Of a stretch of DNA of 64,000 nt, positions 22,541 through 33,640 are shown piece by piece. The stretch lies in NCBI GenBank assembly GCA_007922195.1, contig ML682007.1:20698998-20762997 (forward strand). Reading direction: 5' to 3'. The stretch's first letter is position 1, and the number at the start of each line of letters is the position of its first letter. The notes below the pieces were generated by a model. That model was not told the origin of the DNA. It saw only the letters and a program-made list of their open reading frames with translations, and made no database searches. The DNA comes from Podocnemis expansa. Taxonomy: Eukaryota > Chordata > Testudines > Podocnemididae. The position numbers and the translations under genes are program-made.

Positions 22541-22649
22541 CAAATCATAGGGCTGGAAGGGACCTCGTGAGATCATCAAGTCCAACCCTCTGGGAATTGA
22601 ACCCAGGACCTTCTGCATGTTAAGCAGATGTGTTAGCCACTACACTATT
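22541..22649 (-). mobile_element. tRNA-headed SINE with CR1-type 3' tail
   Basis: On the minus strand: a tRNA-like head with TAGTGTAGTGG (A-box-like), an anticodon-like loop TTAACAT between TCTGC and GCAGA, and the B box GGTTCAATTCC. This runs into AGAGGGTTGGACT and CTTCCAGCCCTATGATT, the CR1 LINE 3' end. It matches the known turtle Pol III SINEs that borrow a CR1 tail. The loop would read AAC (Val-like). Confidence 0.8.
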
Positions 22650-22946
22650 TGATGTGATAGCATTTACTTATTGACCCGTACGCTTGACTACAAAGCTTTC
22701 AGTCCCTTCAAAAAAGGTTTTTAATTTTTTTTTAATTGCATGACCGTGTAGTTAAATAATAGAATGAGCAGGAGGATGCATTTTCTTAGCTCATGTTTCT
22801 TAACACACATGCAATGTGTGACAGACATCTTATACACCTTCTGCTTTTTCTGCCTGACTTAAAAGGCCTCTTATGAAAGGGAGATTCCCTGAGTATGAGA
22901 GATGAGCGCCCCCTGGAGTACAGATGTAAGATTCTGAAGAGAAATG

Positions 22947-23048
22947 TAAAACACACAAGGAGTCCTGTGGCACTTTAGGACTAACAGATTTATTTATTGC
23001 ATGAGCTTTCATGGGAGAAAATCCCACTTCGTCAGATGCTTTGAAGAT
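22947..23048 (-). mobile_element. Penelope-like single-arm fragment
   Basis: caaggagtcctgtggcac through the hammerhead-like arm to gatgctttgaagatgg; both ends truncated. Confidence 0.75.
22999..23039 (-). ncRNA. hammerhead-ribozyme-like core
   Basis: Minus strand: GCAT, CTGACGA, extra A, hairpin GTGGGA/TCCCAT (closing G-U), GAAA, GCTC, ATGC. Core intact. Confidence 0.45.
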
Positions 23049-23460
23049 GGCTGCACTTTTGGCACTTGACAACATGCAAGAAAAATGTGTTTGCTGAGAG
23101 ACAAGAAAGGAATGCCTATTAATAGAAACAACCAAGGAGAAATATGGAGTTTTCAGCTTTGTAGTGGATAATAGTGAACCAGATCAGACCAGGAGAGAAC
23201 AGATACTTATGGAGGCAAAGCTGATCAGTGAAGTGAAGTGGATGGAAGGCACCAGTTCTTTCTCTAATCCCTAGTAAAAACATGAAAGCAGGACCCTCGT
23301 CCACTCTGTATAATTCAGTTCAGAAGACTAAAGGAGGAGGGAACAATTTGATGGATGCAGCATTGCCAGCTCTTGCAATTTATACGGGTCTTATGATATT
23401 TGTTGTTTTTTCTTAAAGGCCCAACTGTTGAAATCAAGAGCTGGCATGCAGATCTAAGAC

Positions 23461-23985
23461 TCCATTTATTATTTGTGTTATGGCAGCACCTAGCAACAGG
23501 GCCATAACTGGGGCGGTGTGACTGGGGTAAAGCCCCATGCTCTGAATTTGAGAGGGTGCTGCACAGCCAGCAGCTGCAGCCCCTGCTTGGCCCCAGAGGC
23601 TCTTTTCTCCGGGTGCCAGGCTGGGGCTCCAGGAATTTAAAATCTCCCACCATGCTCAGGGGGAGGGGGAGTGGGGAGAAGCCTGTAGCCATGTGGCCAG
23701 TGCAGCTCCAGCCTGGGGACGGTGCTGGTGCCATGGACAGGTGAGGGAGCTCCAGTCACTGCTGGAAGGTGGCAGAGAGCCAGATTCATCCCCAGATGCC
23801 ACCAGGAGGCAGCTGTGGACGGATCCGGCTCACCGCTGCCAGCTGGTGGTGCCTGTGGATAGATCAGACCGTGGGCAGGATTGGGGAGGGTAAATTTGGG
23901 GCTGCTTGCCTTGGGCACCAAAACTCCTAGTTCCAGCCCTTTCAAGGAGTCCCAGGCATGGACAGGGGCCATTTTGCACAGGTGA
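23461..23985 (+). repeat. dispersed GCACCTAG repeat interrupted by a 445-bp MITE
   Basis: tttattatttgtgtta through gcacctag at 23461-23493 resumes at about 23946 as ggagtcccaggcatgg, restoring the order seen in the copies at 27955-28045 and 43021-43130. The interruption is 23497-23941. Confidence 0.65.
23497..23941. mobile_element. nonautonomous DNA element with CAGGGCCATAACT / AGTTCCAGCCCT ends
   Basis: The inverted termini resemble those of 51846-52024. GC-rich interior with open frames on both strands and no domain. No clean TSD, but it clearly interrupts the surrounding repeat. Confidence 0.6.
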
Positions 23986-25836
23986 AGTTAACAAAAAGAC
24001 TCTTCAGTGTGTGGTGGTCTGTTTTTTTAAATACATTGTTTGTTCTCTTGGTTGATGAGAAGATTTTGCAAACATAAAGCAAGGGTAACTTAAACGATCA
24101 GAAAACAAATAAAAAGAACCATCATCTATTATTTGTAAGCCAATCGCCAGCTCTTTTTAGGGCCCGTCTTATGACTTGTGAATAAAGGGGGTTGACATTG
24201 CTTCAGATACCTTTGCTGTTATTCCAGCTGCTTCTCTGCTCCCAGTGACAGGTGAAAGGTAGGGGAGAGGGAAGAACACCCTACTCTGAAGCTACTCCTT
24301 ATTAAATGCTGCTTCCTATTGTATTTTTTTTTTTTAATATACACATTTCACTGTCCTGTGATCAAGCCTTTGTAAATAAGTATTTCCAACAGGCCAAATA
24401 GTACAATAGTGTTTAAGCCACTGTGGGTGAAATTTACCCTGTTCAAAGGAAACCACACAAAACCAAGACTAGGCTTAAGTGTCAGTGTCTGTCTCACTGA
24501 AGGAATTTCACAAGACCACTGAAGTGGGTCAGAAGCTTTGGGCGGACCCTCAACCTGGGGTGAATTTCCTCCTGCGTAAACAGGTCGTTTCTCCCACTTT
24601 GCCCTCTTGGGTTTCCTAGTTTCTGGGTTTTCCACTTCCATTCTGTGACTCTCCAAGTTCTGTACTTGCCGTAGGTTTCTAGAGCTGTGGTTTGTGTTGT
24701 GCTGACAAATCCTTAAAATAACTTCTCTGTTGTATATAAGAAGGCCTGCAGACCTGAACTGGTGAGCAGGGAACTGTTAGTGAAACAAGGCTGTGCTGTT
24801 GGAAAGAAAGAACGACTATTTCCAGTCCTTGGAGGATGACCTGAGAATTTAAATATGTTCTTAAAGTTGGAAAACAAAATCTAGAGTACTGTACTAACTC
24901 CAGTGATCTGTCTTTGATTGCAGAGTAATTGAACTTGTCAGTCCTGAATGTTTGCATTCAATTTTCTCATTTTATTAGAGAAAAACTACCTGTAAAGTAA
25001 TTTGTTAATCTCTTCAGGATCAAAAACTGTCCAGATAGGTATGCATGAGATTTCCCAGGAGAGTCATTGTTGTTTTGAGATGAGAGGTGGGGACTGGTGT
25101 TAATTCTTTTAGATTGTGTGTGACCATCCTTGAGCTAATCACTTTCTCTCTCCGCGTAGTGTGTACACACTACCTCCTACCTCAGCTGCGTTGAGGTTTA
25201 AAGAATTAGTATCTGTAACTATGGCAAGATGAAAGGTATTTGAGAAGCAAAAATTATTTGGGCTTACACTGAATATATGAATGCACTGTCCCTTCAAGTG
25301 ATCAATTCCATAGAAATATGGCACTGTAGTCTCCTGCCCCACAAAAATTCCTGCAGCGGAAACAGAAAACTGAGCTTCCACTTGCAGATTTCTGCTCACT
25401 CCCTCCGCCTCTCAGAACAGGCAAGAGGTTCAACCACCCAAACCAACAGATCTCCTCAGACCCCCTGTCTTCATGTGCTCTGAAATAGCAGTGCTGTTAT
25501 TGACAGGGTCCTATCAACACCTATATAGCAGCAGGTATGGAAGGCAGTCTATTGGCAGAGGTGCTGTTTTCAAGCAAATGTAATACACAAGTGCTCTTCC
25601 ATGGGAATTCCACTGGCTGCGGAGGAGAAAATGCTAAACCCTGTTGTGCTCCTTTTTTGGTAAAGCTCCAACCTGGTGGAAGAGTTTCTATGTGATCCTG
25701 AGGGAAAGGGGGAGCAGGCTGTGGTACCAATATTCCCCTTCCCTCATGTATCTTCTTATTGTTCCTCTTCACTCAGGAGATCCTATTGCCTACGGTCTGT
25801 GCATCTTTTGGGTTCAGTGATTCAAGCTGCAGACCA
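23986..25836. other. unassigned intergenic
   Basis: Poly-T run near 24325-24336. No gene or repeat recognised. Confidence 0.45.
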
Positions 25837-25844
25837 GTTTAGAG

Positions 25845-26467
25845 CAGTGGTTCCCAACTTTTTCAGTAACACAGCACACTTCAATGAGACAAATGGTGCC
25901 ATGGCACAGCCACTTTTTTCAGCTGAATTGATTGCTCATAAACATCATATTTACTTAAATTTACTATGATTATGGCTGTACTAGAGCAGGAGTCTCAAAC
26001 ACATGGCCCCTAAAGCTATTTCCCGTGGGCCGCAATGACACTATTGTTACCGATATTTGCAATATCATTGCATGAGAAGGTTTCAGTGGCACAGCCTTGG
26101 GCTAATGTATTAGTCCTCATGTGGCCCTCATGGTGATTTGAGTTTGAAACCCCTGTGCTAAAGAGGTTTGCAACACAGTGCATACAACAAGCTAAGGAAG
26201 GATCAAATGCATTAATGTTGCAAATCAACCAGAAAAAAATACACATCATCTCAATTTTGGCCTTTAGCCACCTGCATTTAGAATGTCCACTTTTTAGAAT
26301 TGAAAGACTGATACCTTGCTTTTAATTTGGTGATGAATTTTCATGAGTTTTATGAGCTGTAATTTTGATTGGATAGAATGCTATTTTCAGATGAAACAAT
26401 GTTTGTTTCACAGTGTTTTTCATTATGTTTGTACAAAATTTCATGGCACACTGGGTGCAAACCACTG
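25845..26467. mobile_element. hAT-type element, 623 bp including a nested hAT MITE
   Basis: Termini CAGTGGTTCCCAAC and GCAAACCACTG. TSD gtttagag (25837-25844) and gtctagag (26468-26475). A second complete MITE sits inside at 25987-26155, so the original element was about 450 bp. Confidence 0.85.
25987..26155. mobile_element. nested hAT-type MITE, 169 bp
   Basis: CAGGAGTCTCAAACAC and GTTTGAAACCCCTG, same family as 13115-13300 in the other orientation. Flanks tactagag and tgctaaag match at 6 of 8. Confidence 0.8.
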
Positions 26468-26475
26468 GTCTAGAG

Positions 26476-27954
26476 AGACTTTCTCACTGAAAATCTTTAT
26501 AATACCAAAACTGCTTCAGCAGAGTTTGAATTCAGCTTTATTTTCTTAAAAAGGCAATTCAAGGATTTCGCAGGATACAATTACTGTAAAGTCATGCAAA
26601 CTTGTTACATAAACATCTTTCCAGCCTTATGGGATTTCCTTTCAATGCATGAGAATTAAAAGAACTGGCACTTCATATGAATTTTCAGCTAGAATGATAG
26701 AATAAAGGAGACTAAAAGAAACAACTGGGGAGACATGAGTACATATCTGAGAAAAAATTTGGCCCAAATCTATTGGGACTGAGGTAAAGGGTTTTTCTTC
26801 TTTGGCTGTCAGGATATATATCTGTGTCATGAGTGTTTCACAAACTGGTGTTTGTAATGGACATTTGTGGGTCTCAGAGTCAGAGTGGAGCAGGTTTATA
26901 GCAGGACTGCTTTGGCCTTTGCTGTAGTGCCTCTAGAATTAGAGAGCCATAGCTATGTTATCACCCCGATGTACTATAGTTTTTAAGGACAAGTACTGAA
27001 AAAAATCTGTTTTTAACTCTTGACCTTTTTATCTCCAATAGAAAATGGAATGTAATTCTGGAGCATCAGTAATATTTTACTATGGTAAACTGGGGGGAAA
27101 AAAACCTCAAAACGTTGTAACAGCAAGTCATCATAGTTAAGACTTGGGATACATGTGTATCTGTTAGAAGAGAGCCTTAGCAGCAGCACACAAACCCATA
27201 GCAGACGCTGGGGAGGAGAAATGGGGAGAATAAGGGGATGTTAATAGAACTATTCCTGGGTAAAATTTGTCCTCAGTCTGAAGCATTGTGAGCCCATGCT
27301 CCAGATTTGGATCAGAATCTCACTGAGCCATTTGACCCATGCAGCCCTCAGATGTGGCACTTAGATCCGGATCCAGATACCAACTTTACCCAAACTTGGG
27401 TGCATATCTGGGATTCCAGTTAAGATTTCCCTTAAAATCTGATTTAGTGCATACCAGAGGCTGTCTGAATGGAGTTCGGCTTCTGGCTGTCTTGTGGGAA
27501 GCTGTACCATTGACTACAATGGGAATGATAAGATGAGGTCTCTGTACCGGTTTCTATTTTGGCCTAACTGCTTTGCTTCTTAATAATGTACACACAAAGC
27601 TGTTAGGATCTTAACTGAGAACTGCCTGACTCTTTACTGATTACTTAGCTTTGACTTTGCATTAATGAAGATCCTTTCTTCAGGGGAATAGCTGTTTCGC
27701 TATGCTCTAACAGAAAAAGTACTTCCAATATGAGATTGCAGGAAATAGATTTTGGCTCCTCCTTTTTTTTTTTAATTAAATAAAAAAAAATATCAAAATT
27801 GCACTGGTGTTATAGTAATATGACCACAGCATATTTGCTTGATAGAGGACAATATAACAGACAATTCCAAGAACTGTTAAAAAAAAAAAAAAAAAAAAAA
27901 CAACCCACAAAAATTATTAAGGGTATTTTAAAGTGGCTCCCATTGATCCTAAGA
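26476..27954. other. unassigned intergenic
   Basis: A-rich runs near 27781-27790 and 27879-27900. No gene recognised. Confidence 0.45.
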
Positions 27955-28045
27955 TTACTTGTATTATTGTAGCACCTAGCAGCCCTAGTATGGACCATGA
28001 GCCCATTACGCTAGGGGCTGTACAAACCCAATAAAAGTACAATCC
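27955..28045 (+). repeat. dispersed GCACCTAG repeat
   Basis: ttgtattattgtagcacctag followed by tatggaccatgagcccatta and ggggctgtacaaac. Related copies at 23461-23985, 37548-37612 (minus), 43021-43130 and 45383-45455 (minus). It looks like an old non-LTR 3' end or SINE; family not assigned. Confidence 0.6.
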
Positions 28046-28202
28046 TGATGGGAAACACCTGATACCAACCAAGTGATAACTGCTCCATCCCTCCAAGTAA
28101 ATTGTGTGCCAAGTATCTTCCCTGTTTCCCTAGGAGAAGGTTATAGGAAAACACAGCAACTAAGTGCTTGTGCTAAGACTTAAATGGCATTCAGTACGCT
28201 GC

Positions 28203-28208
28203 TTTAAT
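28203..28208 (-). terminator. candidate C1QTNF2 polyadenylation signal (ATTAAA)
   Basis: ATTAAA on the minus strand about 120 nt past the stop codon, the nearest common variant signal. No AATAAA lies nearby on this strand. It is weak evidence on its own; the true 3' end could lie farther down. Confidence 0.25.
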
Positions 28209-28328
28209 GGTATGGGAACCTCACAGCTCCAAGAATGCAGAGTCCTATGATTATCTCACGCATACACACTTAAAGCTGTACATTGCTTGTATAAGATCAC
28301 GGACTCCCTGTTTTTTGATGGTCTCCTC

Positions 28329-28942
28329 CTATACTTCATTAAGATAATCCTGGTCGGCGTATATCAGAAAGCCAGTAAATAAGCTGTCTGTCCAGTAGGG
28401 ATCATAAAAGAGCCCATTTTGTTCTGAGTAGAAGATCTGCAACCATACCTCGTCATCCTGTTTCAGGGAAATAATGGTTGATCCAGAGGCCACATCATGG
28501 TTCCCAGTGTTGGCATCAAACGTCTTTATTCGGTATTGCCCATTGTGGACCAATCCAATGGCCAAGTGTTTATTGGCCAAAGTGATATCGTAAGTGAAGT
28601 AGTAAGTACCAGGAATGCTGCATATAAATTTTCCACTGGAAGCATTATAATGCCCTCCTTCATTCATAAGGATCTTGTCAAATTTGATGGGCAGCCTCTC
28701 TCTTGGGTAGCTTTTGGTGACTGCAACGGAAAAGGCAGATTTGGCTTTTTTGGCATCACAGCTGCAAGGTCCTGGCATCCCCGTGTCGCCCTTTTTCCCT
28801 TTGGGTCCTTTCTTTCCTTGTGCTCCATTTTTCCCATGATTCCCCTTAATGCCTTTTGGACCTCGTGGACCTGCTTTGCCGATGGCTCCTGGTTTCCCCT
28901 TTGGTCCTGGTTTGCCTGGGTTTCCTGTTCTGCCTTGGGGAC
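28329..28942 (-). CDS. C1QTNF2: C1QTNF2 second coding exon (collagen remainder and C1q head)
   Basis: Begins after the acceptor TTTTCTAG with GT CCC CAA, completing a Gly codon in phase 1. It encodes 20 more Gly-X-Y triplets rich in GPKGKKG, then the C1q domain ending DQDYLNEV and a TAG stop at 28331-28329. The frame is open throughout with no frameshift, so the gene is probably functional. Confidence 0.95.
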
Positions 28943-31123
28943 CTAGAAAACAAATTGCTTTCAATGAGGTTTTAGTGCAAAATGTGATCAGATGTAAGGG
29001 CAGCGTTATCATAGGGGAAGACACTAACCACCAGGATCCATATCTTGAGGCTGTTCTGATAAAATAACCCATGGGAAGAGATGGGTACAGAGATCAGGTC
29101 AGTCATGTTGCCTTTTCTAACACAGACATTCGTATGTATATGATAAAAAAGGAACAACTTTCTCACTCCCATTTTGAAACACATTTAATACAGCTGGAAG
29201 GGTGCATAGTGAGACAGAGTATGTCTAGTTTTGCCACTGTCAGCATGACCTTCCAGGCGCAGTATGAACTCACTGCTGCTCTCCAGAAGTCACCATCACA
29301 ACTCCTGCCCCCAACAGAAGCTGTTGAAAGCCGACCACATACCATTGGTGGTCATCTTCCCCCAGTATGTCTTGGTGCCTTGGAAAGTCACCAGCAGATT
29401 TGCAAGGTATTTTACGTGTCTTGCATATCCACCTTTGACTGCTGAAAAAAAGCCCTGTTCAGCATAGAGTAGGGCTGACAGTATTAGAATGTGACTTCCT
29501 TCAATTATCCGTGAGTACAGACAGAAGTAGAGCAAGCTTCCTCTCTCCTCGTGTCATCCTCTCTTGGTGCCTCAAGCCTCAGTTGCAGGGACCATCTAGA
29601 GCCCTGCATTTCTATGATTCCATGAAAAGGTCCCACTGTGCAAAACAAGGTAGTGAACTGGGCCTAACTTAAGACAGGATTCAGTATGTAGGTATAACAA
29701 GCAAAAGGAGGTCACAAGGGAGGGAAGGTGATAGGGAGAGAGATGAGGGGAATGTGGGCCTGTCTTACCTATGGATCTTTTTCTTTATTACTATAATATC
29801 TGAATTCCATGCATGCAACATCTCTGTGTTTGCCATGATCCCCATTTTACAGATGGGAAACTGAGACAGAGAGCAGCTAGGTGACTTGTCCAAAGTCACA
29901 GATGAAGTCTGGAGAGTAGAGAAATTAATATAGGCTGCCTGAATCCCAGGCTAGCTCTTTTAGTGCTGCTCCATCCTGCCTCTCCAACCACTTAACATGC
30001 TGTTTCATGTAGAGAAGACTGTACAACATTTAATGCTCCTGCAGCTACGTGACTGTGTTTGGAGTATAAATGAGCTATGAGGTAATAGTGAAATCTGACT
30101 TTTTGAAGGGGCAACAATAAATGATGTTGCCTATGAGTTTCTAGATGGACATGAAAGCCAACCCCCCCCCCCCCAAAACAAAACAAAACAAAACAAAACC
30201 CTCAATTACTGAGAATCAGTTAGTGTGAAATAAAATTCCACCAGTTGGTTTACAGAAAGAGTCTCAAACTCGTGGCCCATGGCCCGCATGTGGCCCCTAA
30301 AGTTATTTCTTGCAGCTGGCAATGACACTACCACTATCAATATTTGCAATATCATTTTATGAAAAGGTTTCAGTGGTGCAGCTCTCAGGCTAATGTACTT
30401 GTTCTCATCTGGCTCTCATGGTGATTTGAGTTTGACACCCCTGGTTTACTGGATAATGAAATAGGGTGCCTCATTTAAACCAGTCACTATTTAATCTGAT
30501 CCTTCATTTAATTTGCTCAAACTCTGCAGAATCAGATCATCTGTAGGGAAAACAGAATTACTTCCATCTTTATTTTGATCAGCTTTAATTCCATTAGGTA
30601 GGAATGCATGACTCACTGTGTCTTTGGGTACAGAAAGATAGTATTGGATTAGAGACAGACCTGGTTCCCATTTGTGGGAGCTGCTAGGTGTGAGATGGAG
30701 CTGGGGAGCAGAGCTGGAATTTCTAGACCAGACAGTTACAGGACAGTTGATGAACTTCCAGGGGAAACTTGGAATTAGACAGTGACCCAAGTATGGGCTT
30801 GAGAGCAGCTGTTTTGGATCTCTGCTGTACCAGATAACTTAAAGTGTTAATGAAGCACCAAGAGACAGCTTCTTTTTACCTTCCTCTCCATGCTCTCCTT
30901 TCTCCCCATCCTCTCCATCTTTTCCATCCTTTCCTGGAAATCCCATTCGCCCCATTGTTCCTGGTGATCCTGGTGCTCCAGGGGGGCCAGGAGGGCCCCG
31001 TGGCCCTGGCACGCTGCATATGAGCTGCTGGGAATCTTTCTGAAATTCTCCTTTAGCCAAGCCACTGAGAAGATGATTAGCCGCACAGGGCATGGTCCAG
31101 ATGAGCAGAACCACAAGTATCAT
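28329..31123 (-). CDS. C1QTNF2: C1q and TNF-related protein 2 (CTRP2), two coding exons
   Basis: A secreted collagen-like protein of the C1q/TNF family; the family forms trimers through its C1q head and collagen stalk and acts as circulating metabolic signals. The coding sequence joins 31123-30880 to 28942-28329 (858 nt, 285 residues, the length I recall for human CTRP2). Residues 1-15 are a signal peptide ([15 protein letters not shown]). Residues 40-141 are an unbroken Gly-X-Y run of 34 triplets, followed by CSC and a C1q head from about residue 149 to the end containing [14 protein letters not shown] and [12 protein letters not shown]. There is an NAS glycosylation sequon in the head. The 1937-bp phase-1 intron has a GT donor (30879-30878) and TTTTCTAG acceptor. 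The ATG at 31123 is preferred to the upstream ATG at 31138 because a CAG acceptor (31134-31132) lies between them and the context is CACCATG. The upstream untranslated exon was not found. CTRP7 is the nearest alternative, but the head matches CTRP2 better. Confidence 0.95.
29838..29980 (-). repeat. MIR SINE relic in C1QTNF2 intron
   Basis: ccccattttacagatggg, actgagacagagag, gtgacttgtccaaagtcac and gctgcctgaatccc follow the reverse complement of the amniote MIR consensus in order. Confidence 0.8.
30162..30199 (+). repeat. C13 tract followed by (AAAAC)n
   Basis: Thirteen C then five AAAAC units inside the C1QTNF2 intron. Confidence 0.9.
30253..30443. mobile_element. hAT-type MITE in C1QTNF2 intron
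   Basis: agtctcaaactcgtggccc at the left and GTTTGACACCCCTG at the right; same family as 13115-13300. The left end has a few extra bases; flanking gtttac is shared. Confidence 0.75.
30880..31123 (-). CDS. C1QTNF2: C1QTNF2 first coding exon
   Basis: Encodes the signal peptide, a short N-terminal segment with one Cys (residue 36), and the first 14 Gly-X-Y triplets, beginning at the [13 protein letters not shown] stretch. It ends GAG GAA G before a GTAAAA donor, so one base of a Gly codon carries over to the next exon. An acceptor (CTATGACAG) sits eight bases upstream of the ATG, implying a separate non-coding first exon farther right on this strand. Confidence 0.93.
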
Positions 31124-31476
31124 GGTGAAGCCTGTCATAGTAAAACAGAGGGGTTTATTGACACGTACTGTGGCACACGAGAGGCCAGCATAACACATCA
31201 GAGACAGGGAGGAGGGAGTTTTTCAGGTTTCTCCTCAAAAAGTGGAACTAGTTGTATTGTTTTGGCAGTTCGAGAAATGAAGTGACCCCCGCCCCCATTC
31301 AGACCCATTTGGAGCTGGGATCTTCTGTAGTGACATTCACATTTTCCCTTCTCATTTACACATCTGTGTTTCCCCTCCTTATCTACACATCTGCTTTCCT
31401 CTTTCCCTCTGAGAATGTGCTGGCTTAGCTCCTGGTTCTTGTTCTCTTAGGACCTCTCCATTGAAATGCACTAGAT

Positions 31477-31663
31477 CAGTGGTTTTCAAATTTTTTTCCT
31501 CGGGCCCCAGTTGAAAAAAATCATTTATGCCTGTGACCCAGCAAATACATCTTTGAGCAATGCACTCCAGTCTTTTGGGGGCGGCAGCAGGGGTCCTCGT
31601 GACCCAGTACCTGAGGGTCTGTGACCTGGTACTGGGTCCTGACCCTAAGTTTGCCAACCACTT
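31477..31663. mobile_element. hAT-type MITE, 187 bp
   Basis: Termini CAGTGGTTTTCAAA and TTGCCAACCACTT. TSD cactagat (31469-31476) and cagtagat (31664-31671). It lies about 350 bp upstream of the C1QTNF2 start exon. Confidence 0.8.
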
Positions 31664-31671
31664 CAGTAGAT

Positions 31672-33162
31672 AGCTGAACCCAGGATCACCCCAAATTGGG
31701 GTTTCCCAGTCTGGTTATTACAAATGAGGGCAGGGGACTGAAGAATTGGGAAAGCAGGTTTTGATGATAACAAAAAGGGCCTTTGTTTCCTTGGTCCCCC
31801 TTTCTCCCTCACTCTCCTATCACCTGTTTCCCCAACCCTTCACATTTTTGTGTGTGTGTCTCTCTCTCTGCTTTTTTTTTTTCTCTTTTTACCCTTGGTC
31901 CCTGAAAACTAAAATGGAGAAGAGCAACGATGGTGGTGGGGTAAAGAAGTGTGTCGCTGCATATTAACAGAGCTAGAATCTTACTGCAGGACTTCCATGC
32001 TTTTTGCTACTCAGGGATTTAAATAAGCAATTCCTAGAGATTCCTGACTGTCAACAACCCTTGTCAACACCAAACTGTTGGCAGCCCTTGTGGTTAGGAG
32101 CTCTACCAACTCCCACTAGACAGCTGATTTTTTAGATTCACTTACTTCCCAGTCTGCCAAAATCTCTACAAAGATTATTTTTTATCTTGCTTTTGCTCAA
32201 AGGCTACAAATCCAGCATCCACCTTTTCTCACTCTTAGACTGAGCAAGGCTGCCCATCTACTCTTCTGATTCCTTATCATGCCTCAATCTATTTCAGTCC
32301 AGAGCCAGCAACACACTGCAGCTAAGTGCACACCGAAGTTTCTCTCTCCTTTAACAGATAGGCTGCAGCTGTCCTCTCCTCACAGATGGCAGAGCTGGCA
32401 GGACATCACTGACATTCTTCACTACTTCATTTTAGGCCTGTTCGTCTCCCTCTCCAGGATCCCCCATCTTGCTTTGCCTCTTTATATTCTCATGCCCTGA
32501 TGTTTTCGTAACCTCAAACCATGTTGACTCATTTTCCCTCCCTCTGTTTTTTTGTGCCTCCGTGTTTGGTGAAGAGGATTCTAGCTCAAGCCTCACTGGA
32601 AATGGATACAACAAAATAAATTTCAAATCTTGTCGTCTCTGTTCCCTCCTCTAGTTTCTCCCCTCTCCTTGACTATTGCACTGACGCACCTTCTTCTGTT
32701 CCTTATGCCCTATAGCTCTACTCACTTTCATGGTGTTTCCTACATTTTTTTTACCCCATTATCATGTAAAATAAACTGAATTAAATATAATAAATAGTAG
32801 AGACTACTTACTTAATCTGATTTCAGAGTATTCCAGATTCTAATATCTTTTACTTCTATTCCGTGCTTCCACTCATGGAGGGAGGAGCAATGCACTGTGT
32901 GGGAGGGTGACAAAGAGACCCAGTGATATAGTTTAGAGATAATTATGAAAGACAATATGTGAATTAGGGGCCTGATTGTTTGAGGTGCAAAGTGAGGGCA
33001 TTGGTTCCTTCATTGTGCTTATATCTCCTTCAGTAAAATTGATTTTCTACATTAAAAAAGGTGGAAGCTAAATTTTGGAAGTAAGTATAGGAAAACAGAA
33101 ATTCTGTATCTGTGATGCAAAGTAAGGGCTGGTCCAGAGGGAGAGATTTAATGGTACAGCTT
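31672..33162. other. unassigned intergenic upstream of C1QTNF2
   Basis: Pyrimidine-rich in places (31790-31895). The missing non-coding first exon of C1QTNF2 could lie here, but no promoter or exon can be supported by eye. Confidence 0.4.
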
Positions 33163-33222
33163 CTCCCATGAAAGCTCATGCGATAAATAAATCAGTCCTT
33201 AAGTGCTTCAAGACTTCTTGTT
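33163..33222 (+). mobile_element. Penelope-like 3' half fragment
   Basis: tctcccatgaaagctcatgc and ataaataaatcagtcc, then a decayed gtgcttcaagacttcttg. Confidence 0.65.
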
Positions 33223-33397
33223 TTTGGTTTTTTTCCCCCCCTTCTGCAAATAAGTTATTCTAGAATAGCTCCTCAAAATTCTGTTCCAGCATAAAAGTGA
33301 GTCTTCTAAGACAATTACTTCTCTCACAAAGACATTAAAACAGCTAGAGAGAGATTCATGTTTAATTTGCATGATCCATAACCGTAGCATCTGAAAA

Positions 33398-33486
33398 ACA
33401 GGCAAGGAGTCCTGTGACACTTAAACACTAACAAATTTGTCTATCGCCTGAGCTTTTGTGGGAGAAAATCCCACTTTGTCAGATCT
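33398..33486 (-). mobile_element. Penelope-like single-arm fragment
   Basis: aggcaaggagtcctgtgaca through gtgggagaaaatcccac and tttgtcagat; core degraded (CTGACAA). Confidence 0.7.
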
Positions 33487-33524
33487 CACAATCTTTAATG
33501 TACTTATCCTTGCAATAGCCTGAT

Positions 33525-33640
33525 GAGATGCTATTAGCCCCATTTTGCAGATGGGGAACTGAAGCACCAAGAGGCTCAAAGGTGCATAGGTGCTGAAATC
33601 AATGGAATTTAGATGTATAAATACCTTTTGAGGAGCTGAG
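33525..33640 (-). repeat. MIR-like SINE relic followed by a CAAAGGT fold-back fragment
   Basis: ccccattttgcagatgggga and actgaagcaccaagagg are MIR-like on the minus strand; then a segment related to 2374-2462. Confidence 0.6.

Larger units (their letters stand above)
28943..30879 (-). other. C1QTNF2 intron
   Basis: 1937 bp, GT-AG, phase 1. It contains a MIR-like SINE (29838-29980), a C13 tract followed by (AAAAC)n (30162-30199), and a hAT-type MITE (30253-30443). Confidence 0.9.

Noticed and set aside
22593..22649. tRNA-Val gene
   Set aside because: The tRNA-like sequence runs straight into a CR1 tail with no acceptor stem partner, so it is a SINE head.
23315..23972. 139- and 111-codon frames
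   Set aside because: Overlap a dispersed repeat and the nonautonomous element at 23497-23941; Pro/Ser-rich composition without domains.
31124..31198. Longer N terminus of C1QTNF2 from upstream ATGs
   Set aside because: A CAG acceptor at 31134-31132 separates them from the CACCATG at 31123, and the family's protein aligns from that ATG.
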